Assembly (NCBI RefSeq): GCF_036588685.1
Contig: NC_086373.1
Coordinates: 4,526,001-4,590,000 of the forward strand
Reading direction: 5' to 3'
DNA: 64,000 nucleotides
Source: Mytilus trossulus
Taxonomy: Eukaryota; Mollusca; Bivalvia; Mytilida; Mytilidae
The position numbers and the translations under genes were made by a program. Every line of letters starts with the position of its first letter. Position 1 is the stretch's first letter. The notes under the pieces are model-generated. The model saw only the letters and a program-made list of their open reading frames with translations, was not told where the DNA came from and ran no database searches. This document shows positions 1-12,900 of the stretch, in pieces.

Positions 1-2480
1 CTATCATGTCTTTATTAGAAAAAATATGAGATTAAATTTGAACTGAAGGTCAAGTTGATGGAAAGAGTTTGTAGATTTTATTACCTTTTAAGGTGTCAAG
101 GATTATAGAAACTTCCATATCGTCAAATAAACAGAAGAATAGACTTTATGGTTGTGAAAGATGGAATTTAATGTTGTAGGGAAAGACTCTTAAGTGTATT
201 GTTGTCCAAATGGTAGTTCTACTTATGTCAGCAATTAACAAGATAGTGTATTGTGTTGCATTCAGTCTGAACTTTTTTGGGGATAAAAAGTATGAGTCCT
301 TTAAAAAAAATATTGTAGATACAGTATGTTTTTAAGAGGGTGGCTTTAAGACTGTAATAAGATTGTTAATCATATTGAACAATGAGCCATCAGTTCTAGT
401 TATGATTTGTAGTATAAGATCCTTTTCAGGTCAAGTTAAAGTAAATGGGCCAGGTCACAAGATTTGTAAAGAATTTTGCACACTTCTTCGGCATGTTGAA
501 TTTGAGCTAAAAGTAATGCATAAGTCTCTTTTATGTTCTGAAAAGAATTAGTTGTTACTTTTGAAATAGATATTCTTAAATGGAAAAAATGTAAAATCAC
601 TATAATAATTGTCAAGTTTTAAGTATTTCTATTGAATAATATTTTAGCAATTATGACAGTTAAATGCATTTTTTTTCTTTTCGATTTTCGTTTCAAGTTT
701 ATCATGGAGAAGTTTTACATTCCTTTACTGTTTCTTGACCTTAAATGGCAATCAAGTGTTTTTGTAAAGTTAATGATATCTTTGTTTTAGACAATATGTA
801 ATTTTTTCTTTTAATAAATTGTTCCACAAAACTTATGAATACTTTCATGACTATTACTTCTGGTAGTCAATTTTGATTAAGTTCCTTTAAACAAGAGCAA
901 AGATATATTTTCAGATGAAAATGTTCAGACATTATATTCATTGATGTCAGACTACTTAATTTTCAAGCCTAATGAGATCAATAATGACAATTGGTGCTGC
1001 AAATTCATTTATAACAAATTATTGTATGAAGGAATTGGTCATTGACAGATTTGACATATATCTTGTACAGAACATAGTTGGAGTTTTGAATTACAATCTT
1101 TTCTAATCAATGTATTTATACATAAAATTTTGATAATATAGTTCACATTCTTAAAAATATCAGGCTTGTATTTTGTAGATCAATATGATTTTTTTGTTTC
1201 TAGCTAAAAGAAAAATATCAGATTTTAATTATAAAGTTAAGTGTACACTATCCATCATTGCTATACATAAGGTGAAATAAACGCCCATTTTAAGAAACTT
1301 AATTTGAATGAATTTATACAAACAAGTTGTTCTGGGTGAACAAACTTATACAGAAATTATTAGAAAAAAATGCATGATATATGATCCCATGCTTAGTGTC
1401 TACAGAATTAATTTTATTGTACTTTTATTGTTTAAGTAATTGTTTTGTTTATTTTCACTGAGAATCAATCATTTTCATTTAATTATCATACTAGTCAAAG
1501 TTACTTGAAAAAAATGTTTTATATAAAATAAAAAAATTTGTTCTTAAAAATAGTGTTCTGTATTTTCATATCTGTAGAATATACTGCAAGGTATATTACA
1601 TCCTTCTCAGTGAATGGGTGCTCTATTGAATTCACATTACACATCCATCAGTTGGACATGTTAGCCTTCACACAACTTCTTCCTGTTTGCTGATACCATG
1701 AATTCTCAAAATTTGTTTGAATGTAAAACATCATTTTTGTAACACTTATCTGAGAAACTGATGGACAGAATGACTTCCTTTTATCAGCAGTTAATAGAGA
1801 TTAGTTGTAACATGTGGGTGCTATAGGGATCTGTATAACCTACACTGATAATCTACCTGTACTTTCTGTTTGAAGTATTGCTTAGCATGTCACTACATAT
1901 GCTATTATTCTAGAAACAAGATGGTATTTCTAAATTCCCTGTTAGCTTCAATGGTTCATGAAGTTTATGGTATGAACACTGTATTCCAAACTGACTATGA
2001 CAACATAAACTATAGGTACTAGTCTTTATTTTAGAAGGAATATATTGCAAGGTCCTCATGCCTGTCAGACAGTTTTCACTTGCATTTGACCTCATTTCAT
2101 GGATCTGTGAACAAAGTTTCATGGTCAAGTCCATATCTCATATACTAGAACCAAAAGGCCTACTATATTTGGTGTATGTAAATGATTGTAAGGTATACAT
2201 GTCGACTCCAACCGACCTTGATCTAACTTTCATGGTTCAGAGGTTAAAATTGAAGTTTATATGCTTTGCCTCTGGTATGTTTGTCAAATACAAAATGCAA
2301 CAGGTCAACTATATTTGGTGTATAGAAATATTTTATGATGTACCAAGTTGAATCACTAAAAGACCAAACTACAAGTAAAATTCAAAACAATGTTAATAAT
2401 CCAAAGCTCTGGCACATAAAACAAATGGATAAAAGAATGTGTCCATAGTACATGGATGCCCCATTCACACTATCATTTTT
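1..2480. other. AT-rich stretch without a supported gene
   Basis: No exon, conserved domain or RNA gene is recognisable on either strand; open frames are short and of low complexity. Part of the right side (about 2040-2350) resembles a dispersed repeat also seen near 4920-5050, 5980-6360 and 30000-30150, with phrases such as 'aggtcaactatatttggtg' and 'tgacctcattttcatgg'. The rest looks like ordinary intergenic DNA. Confidence 0.6.
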
Positions 2481-4258
2481 AGCTCACCTGGCCCGAAGGG
2501 CCAAGTGAGCTTTTCCCATCACTTTGCGTCCGGCGTCCGTCGTCCGTCGTCGTTAACTTTTACAAAAATCTTCTCCTCTGAAACTACTGGGCCAAATTGA
2601 ACCAAACTTGGCCACAATCATCATTGGGGTATTTAGTTTAAAAAATGTGTGGCGTGACCCGGTCAATCAACCAAGATGGCCGCCACGGCTAAAAATAGAA
2701 CATAGGGGTAAAATGCAGTTTTTGGCTTATAACTCAAAAACCAAAGCATTTAGAGGAAATCTGACATGGGGTAAAAATGTTTATCAGGTCAAGATCTATC
2801 TGCCCTGAAATTTTCAGATGAATCGGTCAACCCATTGTTGGGTTGCTGCCCCTGAATTGGTAATTTTGTGGAAATTTTGCAGTTTTTGGTTATTATCTTG
2901 AATATTATTATAGATAGAGATAAACTGTAAACAGCAATAATGTTTAGCAAAGTAGGATTTACAAATAAGTCAACATGACCGAAATGGTCAGTTGACCCGT
3001 TTAGGAGTTATTGCCCTTTATAGTCAATTTTTAACCATTTTTCGTAAATCTTAGTTATCTTTTACAAAAATCTTCTCCTCTGAAACTACTGGGCCAAATT
3101 AATCCAGACTTGGCCACAATCATCATTGGGGTATCTAGTTTTAAAAATGTGTGCGTGACCCGGTCAACCAACCAAGATGGCCGCCACGGCTAAAAATAGA
3201 ACATAGGGGTAAAATGCAGTTTTTGGCTTATAACTCAAAAACCAAAGCATTTAGAGGAAATCTGACATGGGTAAAATTGTTTATCAGGTCAAGATCTATC
3301 TGCCCTGAAATTTTCAGATGAATCGGTCAACCCATTGTTGGGTTGCTGCCCCTGAATTGGTAATTTTGTGGAAATTTTGCAGTTTTTGGTTATTATCTTG
3401 AATATTATTATAGATAGAGATAAACTGTAAACAGCAGTAATGTTTAGCAAAGTAGGATTTACAAATAAGTCAACATTACCGAAATGGTCAGTTGACCCGT
3501 TTAGGAGTTATTGCCCTTTATAGTCAATTTTTAACCATTTTTCGTAAATCTTAGTTATCTTTTACAAAAATCTTCTCCTCTGAAACTACTGGGCCAAATT
3601 AATCCAGACTTGGCAATAATCATCTTTGGGGTATATAGTTTTAAAAATGTGTCCGGTGACCCGACTATCAAATCAAGATGGCCGCCACAGCTAAAAATAG
3701 AACATAGGGGTTAAATGCAGTTTTTGACTTATAACTCAAAAACCAAAGCATTTAGAGCAAATCCAACATGGGGTAAATTTATTAATCAGATCAAGATCTA
3801 TCTGCCCTACAATTTTCAGATGAATCTGACAACCCATTGTTGGGTTGCTGCCCCTGAATCGGTAATTTTAAGGAAATTTTGCTGTTTTTGGTTATTATCT
3901 TAAATTTTATTATAGATAGAGATAAACTGTAAACAGCAATTATGTTCAGCAAAGTAAGATTTACAAATAAGTCAACATGACCGAAATGGTCAATTGACCC
4001 CCTAAGGAGTTATTGTCCTTTATAGTCAATTTTTAACAATTTTCATAAAATTTGTAAATTTTTATTAACATTTTCCACTGAAACTACTGGGCCAAGTTCA
4101 TTATAGATAGAGATAAATGTAAGCAGCAAGACTAGTAAAGTAAGATTTACAAACACATCACCATCACCAAAACACAATTTTGTCATGAATCCATCTGCTT
4201 CCTTTGTTTAATATTCATAGACCAAGGTGAGCGACACAGGCTCTTTGGAGCCTCTAGT
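2481..4258 (+). mobile_element. Interspersed element with three ~500-bp internal tandem units
   Basis: The left end is a hairpin around 'agctcacctggcccgaaggg' followed by a GTCC/GTCG-rich run. The right end reads 'aggtgagcgacacaggctc' before 'tttggagcctctagttt'. The outer 8-mers GCTCACCT and AGGTGAGC are inverted copies. Between them the block starting 'tttacaaaaatcttctcctc' occurs at about 2559, 3061 and 3561. The first two units are nearly identical; the third is more diverged. No transposase is visible. A piece of the same right end lies at about 42741-42778 in an intron of fucosidase copy B, so the family is mobile or was. Confidence 0.7.
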
Positions 4259-4899
4259 TTATATTTAGTGGACTGTGAAACTGGGTTCAAAATTATAATT
4301 TGGCATTAGAATTAGAAAGATCATATCATAGGGAACATGTGTTTCAGGTTGATTAGACTTCAACTTCATTAAAAACTACCTTGACCAAAAACTTCAACCT
4401 GTAATGGGACAGACAAAGAGGAACTAACAAAAGAACAGACGCACAGACTAGAAAAGGTAATGCCCCTCTATCATCGAAGGTGAGACATAAACACTTATAT
4501 TCCAGACTTGGTACAGGCATTTTCTTATTTAGAAAATGATGGATTAAACCTGGTTTTATAGCTAACCCAACCTCTCACTTGAATGACATGCTTAAAATTC
4601 GATTATACATGTATTGACAGATGTCCGAACAAAGCAAACAGACATACTATAGATTCATTTATTTTCATGGATTGCAGAAAATGTACCTTTTCATGGTTTT
4701 GCCAAAGTCGGCATACAACTAGATAGAAATTTGTATTCTGTTGAACATTTAAATTTGTGGTTCAACTGTACCAAGGAAACCTAGAAAATTGGTATCCAAT
4801 GAATAATAATAAATCCACGGTAATATCTACTTGTCAGTTTGATTTGACCTTGTCCTCATTTTAACAGTTCATTGCTCAATATTAAGTTTTTGTGTTTTT

Positions 4900-6400
4900 T
4901 TTTTTTTTTCTTTCTTAATTTAAGCAATAGGTCAACTATATTTGGTGAATGAATGATTGTAAGTTGTATATGTCTGTCTGGCAGGTATCATCTGACCATA
5001 ACCTCATTTTAATGATTCATTGGTTAATGTTCAGTTTTCATGGTCTACTGTTTAAATATATATGTGTTCCGGACCATATGAGTATTTGGACCGTATGGTC
5101 GGACCATATGAGTATAATACTGGTTTGGTCATGAACAGGCCGGACCATATGAGTATTTGGACCATATATGTATATATTTTTTTTAAATTACATTATAAAG
5201 GTTTCAATAAAATAAAAACTTTATCTAAAAAAATGATGGTATTTTTACTAGCATGACATTTTTTTTTTTTTTTATAATACAAATACTTCGTAAAAATTAA
5301 ATATTGATGCCATAGTTAGTTTTCATCGTTAATTACATTCTTACATGTAGGCTTGGGTGACATTTACTTCCATACGGTATCATAGGTCCTTTTCATTTAC
5401 ACCTTTTGTTTGCGAGTGAAAAGCTAGCCTTTTTGTTGCTCTGCGTACAGTGAAACCGAGGTCTTAGGCCATTCAGATATGTCTACTGTGTTTCTTTAAA
5501 AGAAGCTCTAGATCTAAAAAATCGGAACATGACTGCAATACATCATATTCACAAACCACTTAAATAAACTATGTTACTTTCCAGTACCTTCTTAATTGTG
5601 TAATGTTGCTCAGTTCATTAAGAAATTTTTGGAATTTTTTTTTTTTAAGTCGGAATATTGCCATTCACTCGTAATAACAAATCGGTATTGACCATCGGTA
5701 ATGACCATAAGTATAAAATGTGTTTATTATAGTTTTGACTAGTAAGAAGAATTAACTAGGTGAAACTTCTAATTCTTATTTAGCTTATCTTTTTATTCTA
5801 ATATAATAACAAAATTACCTATATGATATCGTTGTTTTGATGATCGGTCATACCATATGAAGAGTTTAGAAGTATTAAAAGTTAATGTACCAGAGTGTTT
5901 ATGACCATGTCATGTATACGCGTATGGTCCAAATACTCATATGGTCCGGAACATATGTATGTTTAATGACAATCAAAATTCAAGTGTATGGAATGATTGA
6001 GAGGTGTATATATGTCTGTCTGGCAGGCATCATCTGACCTTCACCTCATCTTTGGGATCATTGGTCAATATTCAGTTTTCTTGGTGAACTTTGTTTCTTA
6101 GATACTATAAGCAATAGGTCAACTGTATTTGATACATGGAATGATTTTAAGGTATACATGTCTGTCTAGCAGGGTTCATCTGACCACCTCCTCATTTTCA
6201 TAGGTCAAAGAATTTCCATGGTGTGGTTGTTTCTTTAAAGCAATTGCAATAGGTCATCAATATTCTGTTTATGGAAAGATTGTATTAAAGGTGTAGGTAC
6301 ATGCATTTACGGCTTGGTTTATCTGACATTGATTTCATTTTCTTGGATCATAAATGTTAATGCAATACTTTAATAGCTGATTGCATTGAGTGTGTACCTA
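4900..6400. repeat. Diverged ~130-bp repeat units, interrupted by an inserted element
   Basis: Units built around 'caataggtcaactatatttgg', 'atgtctgtctggcagg' and 'tgacc..cctcattt' appear at about 4925-5050, 5985-6110 and 6111-6240, and more weakly to 6400. The 885-bp element at 5067-5951 sits inside the array. Related units lie at 2050-2350 and 30000-30150, and in reverse orientation near 35850-36010. Confidence 0.5.
5067..5951. mobile_element. Non-autonomous inverted-repeat element (885 bp)
   Basis: The first 26 bases (5067-5092, starting TTCCGGACCATATGAG) are exactly the reverse complement of the last 26 (5926-5951). The motif GGACCATATGAGTA recurs twice more just inside the left end, at about 5101 and 5142, giving subterminal repetition. 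The interior is AT-rich and has no coding potential. I could not define a clean target-site duplication. The ends do not match a superfamily I recognise. Confidence 0.7.
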
Positions 6401-6439
6401 GGTAAATGTGATTTCTTTGGTTAGCTTGCTTGTTAGCTT

Positions 6440-7215
6440 GTAAATTTTGTAAAAAGAAAATTCTATTTTTTCTGTTTTTTACTTATAAATAGACTTAGTT
6501 TTTCTGCGGGGAAACATTACATTTACTCTGTGGTTAAAGTTTTTAAAATTTGAATATCATTCTTAAACTATACTGGATTTCTACCAAACTTGAAAAGAAG
6601 CTTGTTTATGATCATAAGATAGTATCCAGAAGTAAAGTTTGCAAAAATAAAATTCCATTTTTTCTGTTTTTTACTTATAAATGGACTTAGTTTTTCTACG
6701 GGGAAACATTACATTCACTCTGTGGTTAAAGTTTTTAAAATTTTAATAACTTTCTTTAACTATTCTGGGTTTGTACCAAACTTGGACAGAAGCTTAAGCT
6801 TGTTTATGATCATATGATAGTATCCAGAAGTAAATTTTGTAAAAAAATTAATCCATCTTTTCCGTATTATACTTTTAAATGGACTGTTTTTTGCCAGGAA
6901 ACAACACATTCACTCTGTGGTTAAATTTTTTTAAAAATTTAATAACTTTCTTATACTATTTTAAATTTGTTCCAAACTTGGACAGAAGCTTGTTTATGAT
7001 CAAAAGCTAGTATCTAGAAAGGAAATTTTGTCAATATTTGGTACCTATGTATCTGTATTTTACTTATAAATGGACTTAGTTTTTCTTCCAGTTAATTTTA
7101 CATACAGTCTGCAGTTAAAGTTTTTCAAACATTTATTCGATTCATAAACTATCCTGAAATTTTCACCAAACTTGGACAGAAGCTTCTTACAATCAAAAGA
7201 TAGTATCAAGAGGAA
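6440..7215. repeat. Tandem array, about four ~190-bp units
   Basis: Each unit carries 'ttttacttataaatggactt', then 'aaacattacattcactctgtgg', then 'accaaacttggacagaagctt' and 'gatagtatccagaag'. Four units of about 190 bp run head to tail and diverge steadily to the right. A single related fragment occurs in intron 1 of fucosidase copy D (about 61820-61950), so the unit is dispersed in the genome. No coding function is seen. Confidence 0.7.
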
Positions 7216-7301
7216 TTGATTGTTTTCCTCATTTTTGTTGAGCCTGGGAGTTACAGCAAAAGTAGGCGAGACACTGGGTTCCGCCGAACCCTTACAAATT
7301 T

Positions 7302-7407
7302 TTAGGTAAACTACCCTCCTTAAGAGTAGATTGGTTCAACAGTTAATTATAACCAATCTATCTGTCTGTGGGACTAGGCTTCTTCCAAAGGAGGGTAGTT
7401 TACCTAA
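7302..7407. mobile_element. Small fold-back element (106 bp)
   Basis: A perfect 20-bp inverted repeat, 7302-7321 against 7388-7407 (TTAGGTAAACTACCCTCCTT and its complement), encloses about 66 bases that contain a second small inverted pair, gattggtt and aaccaatc. The whole segment would fold into a long hairpin. It is too short to code for anything. Confidence 0.6.
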
Positions 7408-8852
7408 CCTTATAATGACTATATGGTTCAGCTAACAAGCAACCTAACCAAAGATGTTACATTTACCTAGTACACACTCAATGCAATCAACTGTAGTACA
7501 ACTGTTGTGCTTATTTGATTGTGGCGTTCATTTTTTATTGATGGAGGAGTCAGGGTGCCCAGAGAGAACCGCTGACCTTTGGTTAGAAGATTGTCAATTA
7601 TGGTCAAAAGATTTAAGTTCATGTGCTGGATTTGAACTCACAACCTCAATGTAAACTTTACAAGCTTAACATATGACAGTGCAAAGCTTACTAAACAGTA
7701 CGGGTTTAACTCATTGTTAGTGACTTGCAATTATTCACATCTGTGCTTTGTTCACAGTGAATACCTGTCTCATTAGAATCAAGACATTGTTTGATATAAT
7801 ATGAATATGACTAACAGTGAGCCTGAATTTGTCACTGCTAAATCACATTTGGCAACATGTACAGTCCAAAGAAAGATGTGCCAATCCCAATATCAAAATT
7901 AACTTCCTATCATGAAATGCAATTTTATATTCCAGCTCTGTGTCATGACCTTTAAATAATAAATACCAAAATTTAGAAACGTGGTAACTGGTCCCATTTT
8001 TTATTCAAACAAATATAGAACATACATATGTACATTTTACATCAAAATCACCTTGAATACATATTTCATAAGGGTATTACTAAGAATTGTGCTAAGCAAT
8101 AAAATGGTTCTAATGTTAGTGTCCATAATGGTCTAGTGTTCTCCCAAGGACCAAAACGCCCTGTACTGTATATATAGTGCTGTGTAGTTCTATAGGTATA
8201 AGAAAGCCGATGATTTGGTCTATGTAAATAGATCTTATAACAGAAAGTATTGTAAATGTGGTGCTTTAAATTAAGGAAAACATGCTGTTTTAGTCGCATA
8301 GTACGGTTTGAAAATACTTAGGCAGTCTGTAGGATAAACAAGCTACAAGCTTGACACTTATTTTCTTTTAAAAATTTTATTTACATTTTAATAAGCCTAG
8401 TAGATTTCATGCAGGCTAGATAGTAATTTAGTAAGCCTATGCATATCAGGGCTAGCTTGGGAGAACACTGTAACATGGTTTTCATGGTGAATAAAATTGA
8501 AAATATGCACACAATATGCACTAAGTCTATTCTAATGCAAATAGTTTTAAAGACTTCCAAAATGTGCAAAATTCTTTATCATTCAATTTTACTCTCATAT
8601 TATTTATACATATGTACTTTTACTTTAATTACAAAAGGGACTTTTAAGAACATTGAATTCAATGGGTTATGAAATTTCATGTTGAATGCTTTTGCATGTT
8701 CATAATATGTATCCGAGACAATTATTAAATCATTTAATGTTTGGCCATTCATCGTGTTAATATTGTAACTTTTTCCAATTTTGTATGATTTTGAACATTT
8801 TAAGACTAGAAATTGAGTAATGAACATGGCAAATGTTTAAGTTAAATATAAA
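7408..8852. other. No gene seen; weak SINE-like tail
   Basis: No coding region is supported. About 7545-7660 shares the phrase 'tttgaactcacaacctcaatg' and its general layout with a degenerate tRNA-like repeat at about 22520-22745. The remainder is unremarkable AT-rich DNA downstream of KLHL18. Confidence 0.4.
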
Positions 8853-9148
8853 TTTATTGTATAGCAATATAATATTCCCCACAGAAAGTAACAAAAAATT
8901 AGCGTGCAATAAATTCTAATATTGCACTAATGCAATAAATCTTCAAAACTCATGACGTCATTAACGACAAAATCTAAGTTTAAAAAAAGTTTTACTTTCA
9001 AATATTATATTGCTATACAATAAAAGGGTTATTGCATGAATATTGGGGAATATTGTCCCTCTTAGAACATATATTGCACTCACAAGCTCGTCCAATATAC
9101 TTAAGTTCTACTCGGGACAATATTCCCCAATATTCATGCAATAACCCT
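8853..9148. mobile_element. Two abutting fold-back elements
   Basis: The first palindrome has 24-bp arms, 8853-8876 and 9001-9024. The second starts at the next base, with perfect 35-bp arms at 9025-9059 and 9114-9148 (starting AGGGTTATTGCATGAATATT). A CRE-like TGACGTCA lies inside the first loop, near 8953. There are no coding features. The lack of any spacer suggests one compound element or a nested insertion. Confidence 0.65.
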
Positions 9149-9904
9149 ATAGTATTATCACAATATGAACGTTATATACTTCGCAATTTTAACAACAACA
9201 AAAAATATATATATCACAGACCAATCTCTACAGTGAAAAAGTACATTGCATTATATGCAAGAAGTTTTCATATTGCAACTATATACATGTCATATACGAT
9301 ATAGCTTTTTTGTAAAAATAAAATGAACTACAAAATCACAAAATTCATACACTTATTACACCTTTTGTGGAGATATGACAAAATGTCCATGTTTTGCTAT
9401 CTAAAAACCTTCAAAATCATTTTGATAACAAGTACCACCAGCAATCAATAATTCTCAGAAAGTTCTATGAAATCCTGTTGTCACTGCTATGCAAGTAGTT
9501 ACAGTAACATTGTATGAAGAGCAGACGGGTGAAAGAGTCTCAATTCTTTCAGTACATGTATATTGTGTTGTTATTTCATGTATTTGCTGTTTCATTGATT
9601 TACATGCATGTATACCTATTATTTTAAATTCATAATGAAATTCACTTTTTTAAATGTACAAATACCCTGGTTATGGTAACCAAGGGAATGTACATGTATA
9701 TCAAATTAAAGGTACTTTAACATGTGTATAAGTTGGAAAACTTTTGTAATCTCAATTTCCATCAAACTTTTCTACCTACTACTCTTATGCTTTTTATGTA
9801 TTGTGTTTTGATCCAAATACATTTTTGGGTTTCATAAATAGCATTACATGAATTTTGCCATATGCAGTTCTTATTTTCATTCAATTAAAGTATTTTCCTC
9901 ATCA

Positions 9905-12900
9905 TTAAGAATCTAAGTCAATGGGAAGGACTCCTACACCCACTCCACCTTCATGAGCACACATAGGCTGTAAAGATTTCCATTCATCCTTATCAGGCTC
10001 GTAACATTCCACTGTAGTTAACTGAACAATACCATCATAACCACCAATCGCAAATAGTTTACCATATGACGCTACCATAGCAACACGACTTCTTCTGATC
10101 TGTAGTGGTTTGACATAGGCCCATTCATTCTTCAGAGGATCGTAGCATTCGACACTATTTAAAAAGATAGATCCATCATATCCACCAGCCACATACAGTT
10201 TTCCATTTAATGTAGCAACACCCAGACGACATCGTTTTGTTAACATGTTAGGTATGTATCTCCATGTATTGGTTGAAGGATTATAGCACTCCACTGAATC
10301 AAAAATTGATAATCCATCATGGCCACCGCAGGCAAATATTTCTCCATCAAGACAGGCAACACCTGCAGCACTTCTGTGTTTTAACATACTAGCTACCATA
10401 GTCCAACTATCTGCATCTGGGTCATATATTTCTACAGTTCTGAGTGATGAAACACCATCATAGCCACCACAAGCATAAACATGTTTACCAAGAGAAGTTG
10501 CACCATGTGCACTTCGTTTACAATGCATTTTACAGACTGTTTTCCATGTTTTATTGCTGGGTTTATACACTTCTACAGTATTTAATCTGTCTTCTCCATC
10601 ATACCCTCCTATAGCATACAAACAACCTATGTGAACAGAAACAGCTACTCTACTTCTGATCGTTGTCATTGGTTCTACAACGGTCCATCTATTGACAATG
10701 GGATCGTAACATTCCACCAAGTTCATGGAATATCCAGAGGATGTCAAGCCTCCTACAGCATATATGATGCCAGGTATGTCCGAACAACATCTTGGTCTTG
10801 TTTTAAATGTTTGTAGAAGAGTTCTCCTCTCCGGCATCAGGTGGTAGTCTTTTGCTTCATCTAGCAGGTCTCGACATTGCAATGAGTTTTTAATGAGTTC
10901 TTCCGTGGCAACCCTGTCCGACAAGTAATGAGGTGTTAGTAATGGCAGTCTAACTTTAACCATAAGTTCTGGTAATGCCTTACATCTCTCCTCTGTGTTC
11001 TGTTTTACCCAATTTATCACTGCCTCAAATACTTGTTCTTCAGAATCAATGTTTAACTCATCTCTTGTTATGATCTCCAATACGTCTGTTAGACTGAGGT
11101 TGAAAAATTCTTCTGATTTCATTATTTCTTTGAAATGTTTCTGCAGATATTTATTTGTAGCCTCCACTAAACTGGTACACATGTACTGGTCCCCAAATGT
11201 TCTTACTCCTAAAACATTGTACGGTTTTAGTCTTCTTTTCAAGAAATCACAGCAAGCTTCTTTGACTGCCTGCAGATGTAGAAAACTTGCAGCCACAAGT
11301 AGTATTTGTACATTGTCTACATCAATCTGCACTTTTCCATTGTATGCAAAATTAACAAGGGCTTCCAAAGCGTTTGGATCTATTCCTTGCATGGTAATCT
11401 CATCTTGTTTAGACTCTACCATATCATGTGTGAACATGGCATGAAAGTATGGAATAGTAGCAGCTAACACTATTCTGTGTGCTGTAAATTTTCTGTCTCC
11501 AACCTGAAAATAATCAAACAAAACTTGATTATTATCAAATAAAATTACAAAACCATATCAAACTGATTTAAACATAACATAAAAAAACAGCAATGAAAAA
11601 TGACATTATACTTCTTTATGAAAACTTTGATGATTGTTCAAAGCAGCATACATAAAAGTGATGCTACTCAAATTCAAACTTGATCTGTATTTTGTGGCAA
11701 CAGCCATTGTGTATACATTTGTAAGTTTCATGACATTTGGTTTAGATGAACTTCATGAATCATCACCAAAAAGTATACAGATCTTTAGATCAATATAACA
11801 AAGAAGTGTGTAAAGTTTTAAGCAATAATCATAAATTGTTATAGAGATACGGCACAACATGTAAAAAAAAACTCAACCTTTTTTACAAAATACTCAATCA
11901 CTCAAAAATGAAATTTTGAATCATCATCAAAAAGTATACAGATCTTAAGATAAATATAACAAAGACATGTGTAAAGTTTGTAGCAATAATCATAAATCGA
12001 TTTTGAGATATGGCGCGACATGTAAAAAAACCCTCCCCCTTTTTTACAAAATACTCAATAACTCAAAAATGAAATTTTGAATCATCACCAAAAAGTATAC
12101 AGATATTAAAATTAATATAACTAAGAAGTGTTTAAAGTTTTAAGCCATAATCAAGAATCATTTTTGAGATACAGTGCGACATGTGAAAAAAACACCCCCC
12201 CTGTTTCAGTTACAAAGTGCCGTAAATCAAAAATTTAAATCTAATTTTCACCAAAAAGTATACAGATCATTTGACTATCATAAGAAACAACTATATTAAG
12301 TTTCATGAAATTTGGATAAGTCGTTCTCAAGTTACCGTGCGACATGTTAACACCGGACAGACAGACGGACGGACACCAGACATGTGTATACCATAATACG
12401 TCCCGTCAAAATTTTGACAGGCATATATAAAAATGCAACATTTTTTCTCATTTGTAAATGAGCATAACTCTAGAATCAAGATGCTTGATTTCTTGATTGA
12501 CAACATATTTGTAAAGTTTGAAGAACGTATTTTTCAACAGACTGTTGGCAAACCAATGGGAACCAATTGTGCCCCTCTTCTTGCTGACTTGTTTCTTTAT
12601 TATTATTAGGCTGACTACATACAGGAACTTCTTAGGAAGAAAGATAAGAAGTTAGCAATATCCTTTAACTTTTCTTTCCACTATATATACATTATGATCT
12701 CTCACTAAATAATTAAAAATGTGGTGACTATGTTGAACACATCTATCCCATTGAACAAGAGATGAAGGATAATAGATACAGTTAAGCCTCATATCTTGAC
12801 TACCATCTAGAAATTGACAGTGAGGGTCGGTTAAAAACAAAACTTTATGATAAAAGAGATGATTTCAGCTTCCCAATTGTGAACTTTCCATTTCTATGTA

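Noticed and set aside
10995-11444. 149-aa open frame
   Set aside because: It is antisense to the KLHL18 BTB-BACK exon and has no features of its own.
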